DNA of 64,000 nucleotides from CAIYRG01 sp964494505. GTDB taxonomy: Bacteria > Pseudomonadota > Alphaproteobacteria > Micropepsales > Micropepsaceae. The translations under genes were made by a program, and so were the position numbers. The stretch lies in contig CAZBRO010000001.1 of the NCBI GenBank assembly GCA_964494505.1, positions 372,001-436,000 of the forward strand. Direction: 5' to 3'. Below the pieces are notes generated by a model. That model was not told the origin of the DNA. It saw only the letters and a list, made by a program, of their open reading frames with translations, and made no database searches. Below, piece after piece: positions 18,987 to 26,784 of the stretch. Every line of letters begins with the position of its first letter. Position 1 is the first letter of the stretch.

Positions 18987-20723
18987 ATGAACAAGCTATA
19001 TTTCGGGGACAATCTCGACATTCTGCGCGGTGACTTAATTCCAGATCGAAGCGTCGATCTGATTTATCTCGACCCGCCCTTCAATAGCCAAGCGCAATAT
19101 AACGTTCTTTTTCAAAGCCCCATCGACGCAGCCGCATCCGCACAGGCGGGGGCGTTCCGAGACACGTGGGCTTGGGGAGAAGAGGCAGAGTGGTGCTTCA
19201 AAGAGGCCATGAAAATCGGCGGCGGCACCGCGCGATTTATCGACGCGTTACGCGCTGCGCTGCACGAAAGCGACATGATGGCCTACCTCGTCATGATGGC
19301 GGTTCGGTTGCATGCGCTGCATACGAAGCTCAAGCCGGCGGGCTCAATGTACCTGCACTGCGATCCCACAGCGGCACACTACCTCAAAATACTGCTGGAC
19401 GGGATATTCGGCAGCGACCATTTCACGAACGAAGTCATCTGGCAGCGGTCCACCGGCAAATCGCTGATGACCACGCGGTTGCCGACAAACCATGACACTA
19501 TCCTCTCATATGCTGGCGCGGATAGGGTTTGGAACAATAACGCCGCATTCCTTCCGTACGACCATGAAAACTTGTCTGAGAAGACGCGCGCCAAGTATTC
19601 GCACGTGGACGCGAATGGGCGGCGTTACCAGCTCGACAACCTCATTAATCCGAACCGCGACCGACCGAACCTCACGTATGAGTTCCTTGGTGTGACGCGC
19701 GTCTGGCGGTGGACTCGCGACCGTATGGAAAAGGCGTATCGAGATGGTTTAGTAGTGCAGCCCAGCCCGGGACGCGTGCCGAGATTTAAGCGTTATCTGG
19801 ATGAACAACGGGGCATCCCGCTAAGCGATGTCTGGAGCGATATCCCGCCACTGAACTCGCAGGCCCAGGAGCGGATCGGATACCCCACACAGAAGCCGCT
19901 CGCGCTTCTGGATAGGATAATCCGCCTATCTTCGGCTGAGGGGCAAACGGTCTTAGACCCCTTCTGCGGATGTGGCACGACTATTGAGGCAGCGCAGAAG
20001 GCGAAGCGTAATTGGATCGGTATAGACGTTGCGATTCATGCCGTTCGCGTGATTGAGACTAGGCTCACTCGCCTCGGCGGTGTTAAATACAACGTCGAGG
20101 GCATACCGAAGGATTTTGAATCCGCTGTCCGCCTCGCGCAACGCGACAAGTATCAATTTCAGTGGTGGGCAAACTACCTCTTCAACCCCCACACACTGCG
20201 CGAACAAAAACGCGGGCCGGATCGCGGCGTTGACGGTGAGATGTTCTTCCCGAACGGCCCCGGGAGGCCTTGGGGCCGGATGCTGACCTCTGTCAAAGGA
20301 GGCGAATCTGTTGGGCCAGCGATGGTGAGTGAGTTCGCAGGCGTATTGGATTCGGAGCGAGCCGACCTTGGCCTATTCATCTGTCTTTATAGCCCCACAA
20401 AAGAAATGACACGCCGCGCTATCGCTCCCGGCATTGTAGATACGGTTCACGGTGAAATACCTCGGCTGCAAATTGTCGCCATTGAGGACTGGTTTAAAGG
20501 CAATTTCCCTAAACTCCCGCCGCTTGAGCATCTTCCGTCCGCCGCATTTTCAACCATCCGTCGTCGTAACGTTCCGGCTGCGCCGCGGCCCGATCCCGAA
20601 CAACCAGAATTGCCGCTCAGCTTTGTCGGCGGAAAGGCAGCGGCGAAGGTCCATTTCAATCCAAAGATGGTTGGCCCTACGCAGCCGGTGTCGGCTGGAC
20701 GTGCCGCTGCCAATAGCCGCTGA
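18987..20723 (+). CDS. Element passenger: DNA methyltransferase fused to a nuclease-like domain
   Basis: A 578-residue protein. The N-terminal two thirds is a site-specific DNA methyltransferase: catalytic DPPF at residues 29-32 comes before the SAM motif DPFCGCGTT at 324-332, the order of beta-class N6-adenine/N4-cytosine enzymes. Residues about 405-520 form a separate domain with D416 and E418 (GVDGEMFF), SVKGG around K437, and DLGLFICLYSPTKEMTR. This spacing resembles the Mrr/PD-(D/E)XK nuclease core, in which the lysine motif is more often QVK. ATG at 18987 is used; GTG 18981 is two codons upstream. Its 3' end overlaps the transposase gene by 47 bases, convergent. Confidence 0.85.
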   Translation: MNKLYFGDNLDILRGDLIPDRSVDLIYLDPPFNSQAQYNVLFQSPIDAAASAQAGAFRDTWAWGEEAEWCFKEAMKIGGGTARFIDALRAALHESDMMAYLVMMAVRLHALHTKLKPAGSMYLHCDPTAAHYLKILLDGIFGSDHFTNEVIWQRSTGKSLMTTRLPTNHDTILSYAGADRVWNNNAAFLPYDHENLSEKTRAKYSHVDANGRRYQLDNLINPNRDRPNLTYEFLGVTRVWRWTRDRMEKAYRDGLVVQPSPGRVPRFKRYLDEQRGIPLSDVWSDIPPLNSQAQERIGYPTQKPLALLDRIIRLSSAEGQTVLDPFCGCGTTIEAAQKAKRNWIGIDVAIHAVRVIETRLTRLGGVKYNVEGIPKDFESAVRLAQRDKYQFQWWANYLFNPHTLREQKRGPDRGVDGEMFFPNGPGRPWGRMLTSVKGGESVGPAMVSEFAGVLDSERADLGLFICLYSPTKEMTRRAIAPGIVDTVHGEIPRLQIVAIEDWFKGNFPKLPPLEHLPSAAFSTIRRRNVPAAPRPDPEQPELPLSFVGGKAAAKVHFNPKMVGPTQPVSAGRAAANSR

Positions 20724-21672
20724 AATCCACTGACGGCTTCCGGCTCAGTGCCAGCCCGGCCACGCGCCGGACCTGATCGCCATTCGTGACGCGGCGGTTA
20801 TCTTCCCGCCATGCCGCCTCTTGGGCATAGCGGAGAAGGTAGGGACCGGCGATGTGGTGGTGGTGCCCGGCTTCCGCACGACGAAGGCGGGCGAAATACG
20901 ACTCGGCCCAGTTGGTGCAAGCGCCCTCGAATGAATAAGCCTCTTGGTGGTTAATCCGCTTCATGGCGAAGCGGGTTTGCAGCCCGTCCCATGAACCGGC
21001 TTCGTCAGCGTGCAGGGTGGTGCCCTTCGCGACCTTCGCCTTGATCCAGGCCATCGCCGAACCTTCGGTCTTGAACACGCCCGGCAACGTCTCGCCGCCA
21101 TGCTCGCGGATCACGACCACAACCTTGCGTTTGCCGGATTGGTTCTTCCAAAGGCGGCGGTCGCGGCGGTTCTCTTTCAGATTGGCCGGGCGGACGTGCC
21201 CGCCGAAATATGCGCCGTCAACGCTCGCTTCCGGGTGGTCATCGCCGATGGTCCGGCCCTTCATCTCTTCGGCCATCGCTTCGCGCATCTTGTGGCAGAG
21301 CACGAAGGCGGTCTTGTAGGACAGCCCCAGGTCGCGGCTGATCGCCAGCATCGACTTACCCTTCACCTCATTGCAAAAGATCGCAACCGCCGCGAGATAG
21401 GAGCGGAGCGGCATCTTGTGGTTGGCGAATAGCGTGCCGGACGTGATGGAGAAATCACCCTGGCAAGCCTTGCAGCGGAACCGGAGGTTGCCCTTGGGGC
21501 GGCGGCATTCGTAGGCGTCCAGGCCACCACACTCGGGGCAAACTGGCGCTCCGTTCGTATCGGCCCAGCGGACTTGCCGGAGCATCGTCTCCGCTTCCGC
21601 GTCCGTCAGCCGGAAGACCTGAGCCAGCGTGAGGCTCTTGGCTTTGGCTGAGAGAAGGAAATGTTGCGACAC
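20677..21672 (-). CDS. IS1595-family transposase
   Basis: A 331-residue transposase. The N-terminus carries a zinc ribbon (C45-PE-C48 and C67-KA-C70) before an ISXO2-like catalytic domain. Candidate catalytic residues are D152 in SVDGAYFGGH, D223 in LHADEAGSWD, and E257 or N254 in GACTNWAESYFARLRR. The protein ends in the family-typical RRVAGLALSRKPSVDFSGYW. The start is GTG at 21672. No stop or frameshift interrupts it, so the element may still be mobile. Confidence 0.93.
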   Translation of the reverse strand: MSQHFLLSAKAKSLTLAQVFRLTDAEAETMLRQVRWADTNGAPVCPECGGLDAYECRRPKGNLRFRCKACQGDFSITSGTLFANHKMPLRSYLAAVAIFCNEVKGKSMLAISRDLGLSYKTAFVLCHKMREAMAEEMKGRTIGDDHPEASVDGAYFGGHVRPANLKENRRDRRLWKNQSGKRKVVVVIREHGGETLPGVFKTEGSAMAWIKAKVAKGTTLHADEAGSWDGLQTRFAMKRINHQEAYSFEGACTNWAESYFARLRRAEAGHHHHIAGPYLLRYAQEAAWREDNRRVTNGDQVRRVAGLALSRKPSVDFSGYWQRHVQPTPAA

Positions 21673-21686
21673 TTGCCATCGACTTC

Positions 21687-21762
21687 GTTACATTCGCCAT
21701 CGTATGTAGTGGCATTATGTAACGTTGTCAACGGCAAATGCATTGTATATGGTTACATTCGC
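21687..21762. promoter_or_regulatory. Direct repeats in the divergent promoter of the element
   Basis: GTTACATTCGC occurs twice (21687-21697 and 21752-21762), with a partial inverted copy TATGTAAC at 21717-21724. They lie between the divergent transposase and DUF6471 genes. This arrangement suggests binding sites for a regulator encoded by the element, possibly the DUF6471 protein. Confidence 0.5.
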
Positions 21763-21780
21763 ATTAAATCGGATGGCACC

Positions 21781-22002
21781 ATGACGGCGGAAATCGACTG
21801 GACAGAAAAGGTTAAGGGGATGCTCAAAGCGGAGCTAAAGCGCCGAAACGTCGGCTATACCCAATTAGTTGAAAAGCTTGGCGAAATCGGCGTGAAAGAA
21901 ACCGAGCCAAACATCCGTAACAAGATCGCCAGGGGCGGCTTTACGGCGGTGTTTTTCGTCCAGTGCCTTGAGGCGATTGGGGTGAAAGAATTGCGGATTT
22001 AA
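21781..22002 (+). CDS. Element passenger: DUF6471-domain protein
   Basis: A 73-residue protein. Its core KAELKRRNVGYTQLVEKLGE, then TEPNIRNKIARGGFTAVFFV and QCLEAIGVKEL, matches the DUF6471 family, which looks like a helix-turn-helix domain. ATG 21781 is the first start after the repeat-containing promoter; an upstream frame extension crosses the repeats and is unlikely to be coding. Its stop overlaps by four bases with that of the next gene on the other strand. A repressor role for the element is inferred from size, fold and position. Confidence 0.75.
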   Translation: MTAEIDWTEKVKGMLKAELKRRNVGYTQLVEKLGEIGVKETEPNIRNKIARGGFTAVFFVQCLEAIGVKELRI

Positions 22003-22880
22003 TCGTCTGGCAGGTCGATCACGTCATGTAGATTCGTGACGCGATAGGCGACGGGACGGCCTTGGCTCAATTCCACATTCACGTCCACCACAAAGCCCTT
22101 CTTGTAAACATTGTCCGGGGCATCTCGGATTTCGTGCTTGATCCGTTGTTCCGCCAACTCAGAAGCGTAAATGACAGGGCGTTCCTTGCCGCTAATTGCC
22201 TCGATTATCACCCGTTCGCCAGACTTCTTTCCAAGGGCCGCGTTCTTCACGTTGGATTGACTGAAAACCATCAATACCCGCACATGGTCGGCGGCCGACT
22301 TAGCATCCAGCAGTTTGCGGTGGTTCGCGATATGATCCACAGCTTGCCGCGCTTCCGACGTGCTGAACTTGAAAGCAGCTTTGATTTTCCGGGTCCCATC
22401 CTCAAAATAGGACGCCTCTAGGCGTGCTGATCCATCGGGGTCATTCGCAATGGCCGTGGTCGCACCCAGGAAGTCGGCCAGATCGCCTTTTGAGGCGCTC
22501 TCAATTCGGCCACCTGGGCGAAAATAGGCCGCTATGCGAGCGCCATAAATTTGGACGAACTGCTCAACGATCATTATTTGGTCCACGGTCGAAAGTGCCG
22601 GGACCAAAAGGTTTGTGATCCATGGAAGCAAATCAGCCTGAATCGAGCCGGGCCGCACTTCTGTGACGAAAACCTCCGCGCCAGCGGCAGCCTCCAAATC
22701 AGGGTGCCGCGAGCGCATGAACGATTCGTATTGGCTCGCCAAAGACGTGAAGACGGACACGAAATCGCCAATCTCTATTGGCCGCTTCGTGTCCAAGGTC
22801 AGCGTTAAATGGGGAACCCCCTCGCCCATGAGTTGAGCATAGGATTTCCACCTCAACGAGTCATTGGCGGTAAAGAGCAT
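21999..22880 (-). CDS. Element passenger: 293-residue protein of unknown function
   Basis: I cannot name a family. From ATG 22880 the protein starts MLFTANDSLRWKSYAQLMGE. It includes TLDTKRPIEIGDFVSVFTSL, AGAEVFVTEVRPGSIQADLL and a C-terminal beta-rich part (KGFVVDVNVELSQGRPVAYR). No signal peptide or clear membrane span is seen, although PWITNLLVPAL is mildly hydrophobic. It starts 21 bases inside the right terminal repeat, so its promoter would have to lie in or beyond the element end. It is convergent with the DUF6471 gene. A longer frame reaches past the repeat into host DNA and was rejected. Confidence 0.7.
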   Translation of the reverse strand: MLFTANDSLRWKSYAQLMGEGVPHLTLTLDTKRPIEIGDFVSVFTSLASQYESFMRSRHPDLEAAAGAEVFVTEVRPGSIQADLLPWITNLLVPALSTVDQIMIVEQFVQIYGARIAAYFRPGGRIESASKGDLADFLGATTAIANDPDGSARLEASYFEDGTRKIKAAFKFSTSEARQAVDHIANHRKLLDAKSAADHVRVLMVFSQSNVKNAALGKKSGERVIIEAISGKERPVIYASELAEQRIKHEIRDAPDNVYKKGFVVDVNVELSQGRPVAYRVTNLHDVIDLPDD

Positions 22881-22900
22881 TTTCGATCTTTCCTGGCCTT

Positions 22901-22932
22901 TGTGGCGTCTGCGCCATAAGACCGGATTATCC
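22901..22932 (-). repeat. Right terminal inverted repeat and right target duplication
   Basis: The terminal repeat occupies 22901-22924, ending ...GCGCCATAAGACCG, and pairs perfectly with the left end. The target copy GATTATCC follows at 22925-22932 and continues straight into host coding sequence. Confidence 0.95.
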
Positions 22933-24736
22933 CGCGGCCAAGCTCGATGTGAAAATCGTGCTCGAAGAGGACGATGCGGAAACCATTGCCGCGGCAAAGG
23001 CGCTCAATCTGGACGCGCGTTTCGAGATTATCGCCGTGGCCCCCGCGCACCCGAGAACCAAGCCGCGCGCGTGCAATTACGCCATGCGCTTCGTCCGGGG
23101 GGACCATGTGGTTATCTACGACGCGGAAGATCGGCCCGAGCCCGATCAGTTGAAAAAGGCGATCGCCGCCTTTCGCGCGGCGCCTTCGGGGGTTGCCTGC
23201 CTTCAGGCGCGCCTGAATGTCTATAATGCGGAGCGCAACTGGCTGACGCGGATGTTCGAGCTCGAATATGCCGGCTGGTTCGATTTTCTACTGCCTGGGC
23301 TGGCGCGGCTCGGCATTCCCATTCCGCTCGGCGGCACCTCCAACCATTTTCGCGTCGGGGTGCTACGCTCCGTATACGGATGGGATGCCTTCAACGTGAC
23401 GGAAGATGCCGATCTCGGCGTCAGGCTGGCGCGGGCGGGCTACCGCGTGCTTCCCATCGATTCATCGACCTTTGAGGAGGCGTCGCCCACGCTCAAGGGT
23501 TGGGTTCGCCAGCGTTCGCGTTGGCTCAAGGGCTATATGCAGACTTCGCTGGTGCATTTGCGCGATCCTGCCGACTTTATTCGCACGGTCGGTTTCCTGC
23601 CCTTCGCGGGCTTTGTCGTGTTCGTGCTCGGCGCGGTGATGACCAGCCTCCTCGCTCCGTTCTTCTGGATGCTCGCCTTGGCGCTTGCTCTTTGGGCTCC
23701 CGACAACGTGCTTGGCGCATACGGACCGGCGGTGTCCGTTGTGTCCTATGTCAATCTCATTGCCGGCAATCTCCTGCTCACACTCCTTGCCGTGCTGGCG
23801 CCCGTCAGACGGCGATGGCTCCATCTGGCGCTCTATGGGCTCGGCGTTTGCCTGTACTGGCTTCTTATTTCGGCGGCCGCCTATAAGGCGCTCGTGCAGC
23901 TCTGCTGCGATCCCTTCCGTTGGGAGAAGACCGAGCATGGGATAGCAGAAAACCTGCGGCCGGTTCATCAGTGGCGGCCCCTCTTGGCGCGGTTTGCTCC
24001 GATCATCATCGTGCTCGCCTGTTTCGCGAGCGAGGTGGCAAAGGCCAATCCCTGGCCCAAGGCCGAAGGGGCGTCCGAGATTATCCAGAGCCTTACCATG
24101 ACCCGGCAGGAAGCGGGGCTCGCCGGAGGGGCCGAACAGGAGGACGTGACGCTCCACGGGGAGTTCGGCGCCGAGACGGGGCTGACCGCCATTCTGCACT
24201 CCGATTTTCAGCGCCAGACCACGGCGGAAGGCAACCGGAACAACTTCGACAATGCGGTGGCGGGGTTGCGCAAGCTGCTGTTCCAGGAGGGCGATTCCGT
24301 CGTTTCCGCCGAAATCGATGCCGGACTCGCGGGCGTCAGGCGCTCGGCTTTGACTCCCGACATGGGCCTGAACGGCAGGGCCGAAGCGCGGGCGATGTTC
24401 GGGGAGGGATTCGATCTTTTCGGCCGGCATGGCTTTGCAGGAGTCGAGGCCGGATGGCGGTGGCGGGGCGGGGCGCCCGCTGACGAGTTGGTGCTCGACA
24501 CGGGCGCCGGAATCGAGCCCTGGGAAGGTGGGCTCCTGATGCTCCAATCCTTCTCCATCCGGACCACCGGGACGGCTAAGGGCGCCTATACCGGCTACAG
24601 CCTGTCCAAGCTCCAATTGTCCCTGGCCCAAAGCGTGGGGCCGCACGTCTGGTTGCAGTTTGGCATACTCTCAGTGGTAGCTGGGTCAGACCGCGGGGAA
24701 ACCGGCTTGGTGCTCTCGTTCTGGGAGCGGTTCTGA
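22925..24736 (+). pseudogene. Cellulose synthase-like glycosyltransferase, 3' half (split by insertion)
   Basis: Continues the frame of 17499-18361: the joined protein reads GLDYPAAKLDVKIVLEED across the junction. Family 2 motifs, numbered on the 888-residue join, are DAED at 351-354, TED at 444-446 and QRSRW at 481-485, followed by membrane segments (FLPFAGFVVFVLGAVMTSLL, NLIAGNLLLTLLAVLAP, CLYWLLISAAAY). The last 270 residues begin with a signal-like segment (FAPIIIVLACFASEVAKA). They continue as a beta-strand-rich domain ending in phenylalanine (GETGLVLSFWERF), like an outer-membrane barrel. Without the N-terminal half the enzyme is probably inactive. Confidence 0.85.
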
Positions 24737-24946
24737 TGCTCGCCGGAGCGAAATTAAGGCTGTTGCAGCAAGGTTACGCCCCGCCACGGAATTGCGTTGC
24801 GAACCCCCTGCTTGGGCGCAGCAGGCTACAGCCACTAGGGGAATTGTGATAATAGCGCGCTTGGGGGAGTCGCTTCGACGCCGCCAACGCGGCCGTTTTT
24901 CCAAAACAAGAAACAACGGTTTCGCATGGAAACGAAGGAGATTGCG

Positions 24947-25774
24947 ATGTCTACACGTACAACGATTTTGGGGACGGCTTGTGTACTCGGGATGGCGCTT
25001 GTGGCCGGGCAGGCGGCGGCGGCCACGCTGACCGGGTTCGCAGGGACGTTGACTACCAGCTTCACCAGCGCGGATAACAGCTCGTCCGGATCGGACACGG
25101 TGAAGTCCTGGCTTTTGGGCGGTGCTGTTGCCGGCCCGCTGAGCGATGTGCCCAACTTAAATTTTCAGGTTGGCGCCAGCTACACGCACAACTGGGCGCA
25201 TGAGTTCAGCCAGGAAGACTGGAACTTCAATGGCAATGCGTTCTGGGCGGGCATGGACAGCCGCATCGGCGCGAATGTGGCCTATTTGAACGCGACCCAT
25301 TTCGGCAGCGCCTATAATGGCGGCGCGTTCGGCGAATGGTACTTCGACAATCTCACCGGCATGGCGAAGGGCGGCTGGCTGTGGACCACGGGATCGGATA
25401 TCGGCGGACGCGGCAATTACCTCGGTGCGGGACTTGAGTTCTACGCCATGCCTGACCTCGGCATCACCGGCGGCGTCGAATGGGCCGATATCGTGACCGG
25501 CCGTGGCTGTCAGACCTGCGGTCGTGAGGATCTGAACATCACCGCTTGGGAAATTGCGGCCGAGTTCCTGTTCTCGGAGGATTACGGGATTTCCGGCTAT
25601 GCGGGTTTCACCTATGACCAGGACAAGTCATTCGGCTCCAGCACGCATGACACGATCTGGCATGTCGGTCTTCGCTGGTACACCGGTGGCGGCTCGCTCC
25701 AGTCGCATCAGCGCAACGGCAATTTGAACCCGTGGCTTCCGAACGTCGGTCCGTTTAACAGCACCGCTTTCTGA
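24947..25774 (+). CDS. Outer-membrane beta-barrel protein
   Basis: A 275-residue protein with a signal peptide (ILGTACVLGMALVAGQAAAA) and alternating beta-strand patterns rich in glycine, tryptophan and tyrosine (LNFQVGASYTHNW, FNGNAFWAGMDSRIGANVAY, YGISGYAGFTYDQDKSFG). It ends in phenylalanine, as outer-membrane barrels do. ATG 24947 is chosen because AAGGAG lies 8 bases upstream. CQTCGRED holds the only cysteine pair. No specific porin family could be named. Two strong hairpins follow the stop. In the 210-base gap before it, GCCGC-CAAC-GCGGC followed by CGTTTTT (24880-24900) could be a weak terminator for the preceding gene. Confidence 0.7.
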   Translation: MSTRTTILGTACVLGMALVAGQAAAATLTGFAGTLTTSFTSADNSSSGSDTVKSWLLGGAVAGPLSDVPNLNFQVGASYTHNWAHEFSQEDWNFNGNAFWAGMDSRIGANVAYLNATHFGSAYNGGAFGEWYFDNLTGMAKGGWLWTTGSDIGGRGNYLGAGLEFYAMPDLGITGGVEWADIVTGRGCQTCGREDLNITAWEIAAEFLFSEDYGISGYAGFTYDQDKSFGSSTHDTIWHVGLRWYTGGGSLQSHQRNGNLNPWLPNVGPFNSTAF

Positions 25775-25781
25775 GTGTGAC

Positions 25782-25810
25782 GCGTCCGCACATCGGCGAT
25801 GTGCGGACGC
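25782..25810. terminator. First hairpin after the barrel gene
   Basis: A 13-bp perfect stem (GCGTCCGCACATC at 25782-25794, GATGTGCGGACGC at 25798-25810) with a 3-base loop. No T run follows, so it may stabilise the mRNA 3' end rather than terminate alone. Confidence 0.6.
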
Positions 25811-25852
25811 CCGTCTCCTGAGTATCTAAGCGAAGCGAATTGGACGCCTGAG

Positions 25853-25884
25853 CCACAGGCGGGGAAGCCCGCCTGTGGATTTTT
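25853..25884 (+). terminator. Rho-independent terminator after the barrel gene
   Basis: An 11-bp perfect stem (CCACAGGCGGG at 25853-25863, CCCGCCTGTGG at 25868-25878) with loop GAAG, followed by ATTTTTC. A strong terminator reading from the left. It also lies just beyond the stop of the convergent gene ending at 25921. Confidence 0.85.
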
Positions 25885-25920
25885 CGTTTCTCGCGCCGGC
25901 CTGAGCTTCGCTCGTCCCGG

Positions 25921-26769
25921 TCAGAAATCGGCCTTCTGCGCCACGGGGATGGGATTCATTTCGCCGGTCACCGGATCGAGCGGCGATTCGGCGCAAGCCG
26001 TTTCCTCCGGCATCGCGCGTCCCTTGCGATAGCGAATCAGCGCCTTCCATTGCGCCGTATAGGCCTTGGGGTCGTCATAGGTGACTTCCGCCTGCATGGC
26101 CATGCCGTCGGGGGCCATGCGGTAGCGCTCGATCAAATGCAATTGCTCGCTATAGGGCACACCGTAACGGTCGATGGTGGTCTTCCCGTTGAACCCGACG
26201 GTATCGACGACCAGGGTGTCGCCCTCATAATGGCCGACCGATTCTCCGTACCAGGATGGTTTTACGGTCTTGGAATGGGGCACGTTCAGATAGACGTGCC
26301 GCACCTGGTGGTCGCGCTGATAGAAGAGAGTGATCTTGTCCTTCTCCTGCAGGAAGGCGACCGGCTCAGGCTGCAGCAACATCGTCGGCCCGAACGGAAA
26401 GCAGAACGTGGCCGGCCAGAACGGATCCTTGTCCTTGATCGCGTCCTCGGCTTCCTTCTTCAGGATGGCCTGCGCCCAGGGGGTGAGCAGCGAATTCTTG
26501 TAGTCGCCGATATAGGCGTTGGTGCTGTAGTCCTTGCCGTTCGCATCCACGCCGCGCTCGTGATGCACATAGCCCGCGAGGTCGTCCACGGGCTTCGGGC
26601 TCCCCGGTACCGGAATGAGCTTGAAGGCGTTGCCGTTGTTCCAGGGCCCGGTGAAATCGGGAATCCCGCCAGCCTCTCCGCCTTCGGCGGACGCTGCCGA
26701 GGCGGCCGGCGCCAAGCCCAGACCCAACGCAAGGACGGCGACTGCGCCCACCGAATTCCGCCAGATCAT
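25921..26769 (-). CDS. Secreted protein of unknown function, paralog A
   Basis: A 282-residue secreted protein (signal segment WRNSVGAVAVLALGLGLAPA ending AASA). The core block KTVKPSWYGESVGHYEGDTL followed by VVDTVGFN is shared with its neighbour and, from memory, with many unnamed proteins in Acidobacteria and sphingomonads. Both paralogs begin the mature part with a DF(T/S)GxW element and end in DF. ATG 26769 is preferred over 26784 because GAGGAGAG lies just upstream. It follows paralog B directly in one operon. Function unknown. Confidence 0.7.
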   Translation of the reverse strand: MIWRNSVGAVAVLALGLGLAPAASAASAEGGEAGGIPDFTGPWNNGNAFKLIPVPGSPKPVDDLAGYVHHERGVDANGKDYSTNAYIGDYKNSLLTPWAQAILKKEAEDAIKDKDPFWPATFCFPFGPTMLLQPEPVAFLQEKDKITLFYQRDHQVRHVYLNVPHSKTVKPSWYGESVGHYEGDTLVVDTVGFNGKTTIDRYGVPYSEQLHLIERYRMAPDGMAMQAEVTYDDPKAYTAQWKALIRYRKGRAMPEETACAESPLDPVTGEMNPIPVAQKADF

Positions 26770-26784
26770 GCTTGCTCTCCTCAT

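Larger units (their letters stand above)
18362..22924. mobile_element. IS1595-type composite insertion element with four passenger genes
   Basis: A 4563-bp element bounded by perfect 24-bp terminal inverted repeats (18362-18385 and 22901-22924) and flanked by an 8-bp direct repeat GATTATCC (18354-18361 and 22925-22932). Eight-base target duplications are typical of the IS1595 family, and the transposase at 20677-21672 agrees. Passengers: coiled-coil protein (18452), methyltransferase-nuclease fusion (18987), DUF6471 protein (21781) and a 293-residue unknown (21999). The sequence is visibly less GC-rich than the host genes around it. Removing the element plus one target copy restores the host gene frame. 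Confidence 0.95.

Noticed and set aside
22881..22997. Extension of the 293-residue passenger through the right terminal repeat into host DNA
   Set aside because: It would cross the element boundary and lacks a ribosome site; ATG 22880 lies inside the element.
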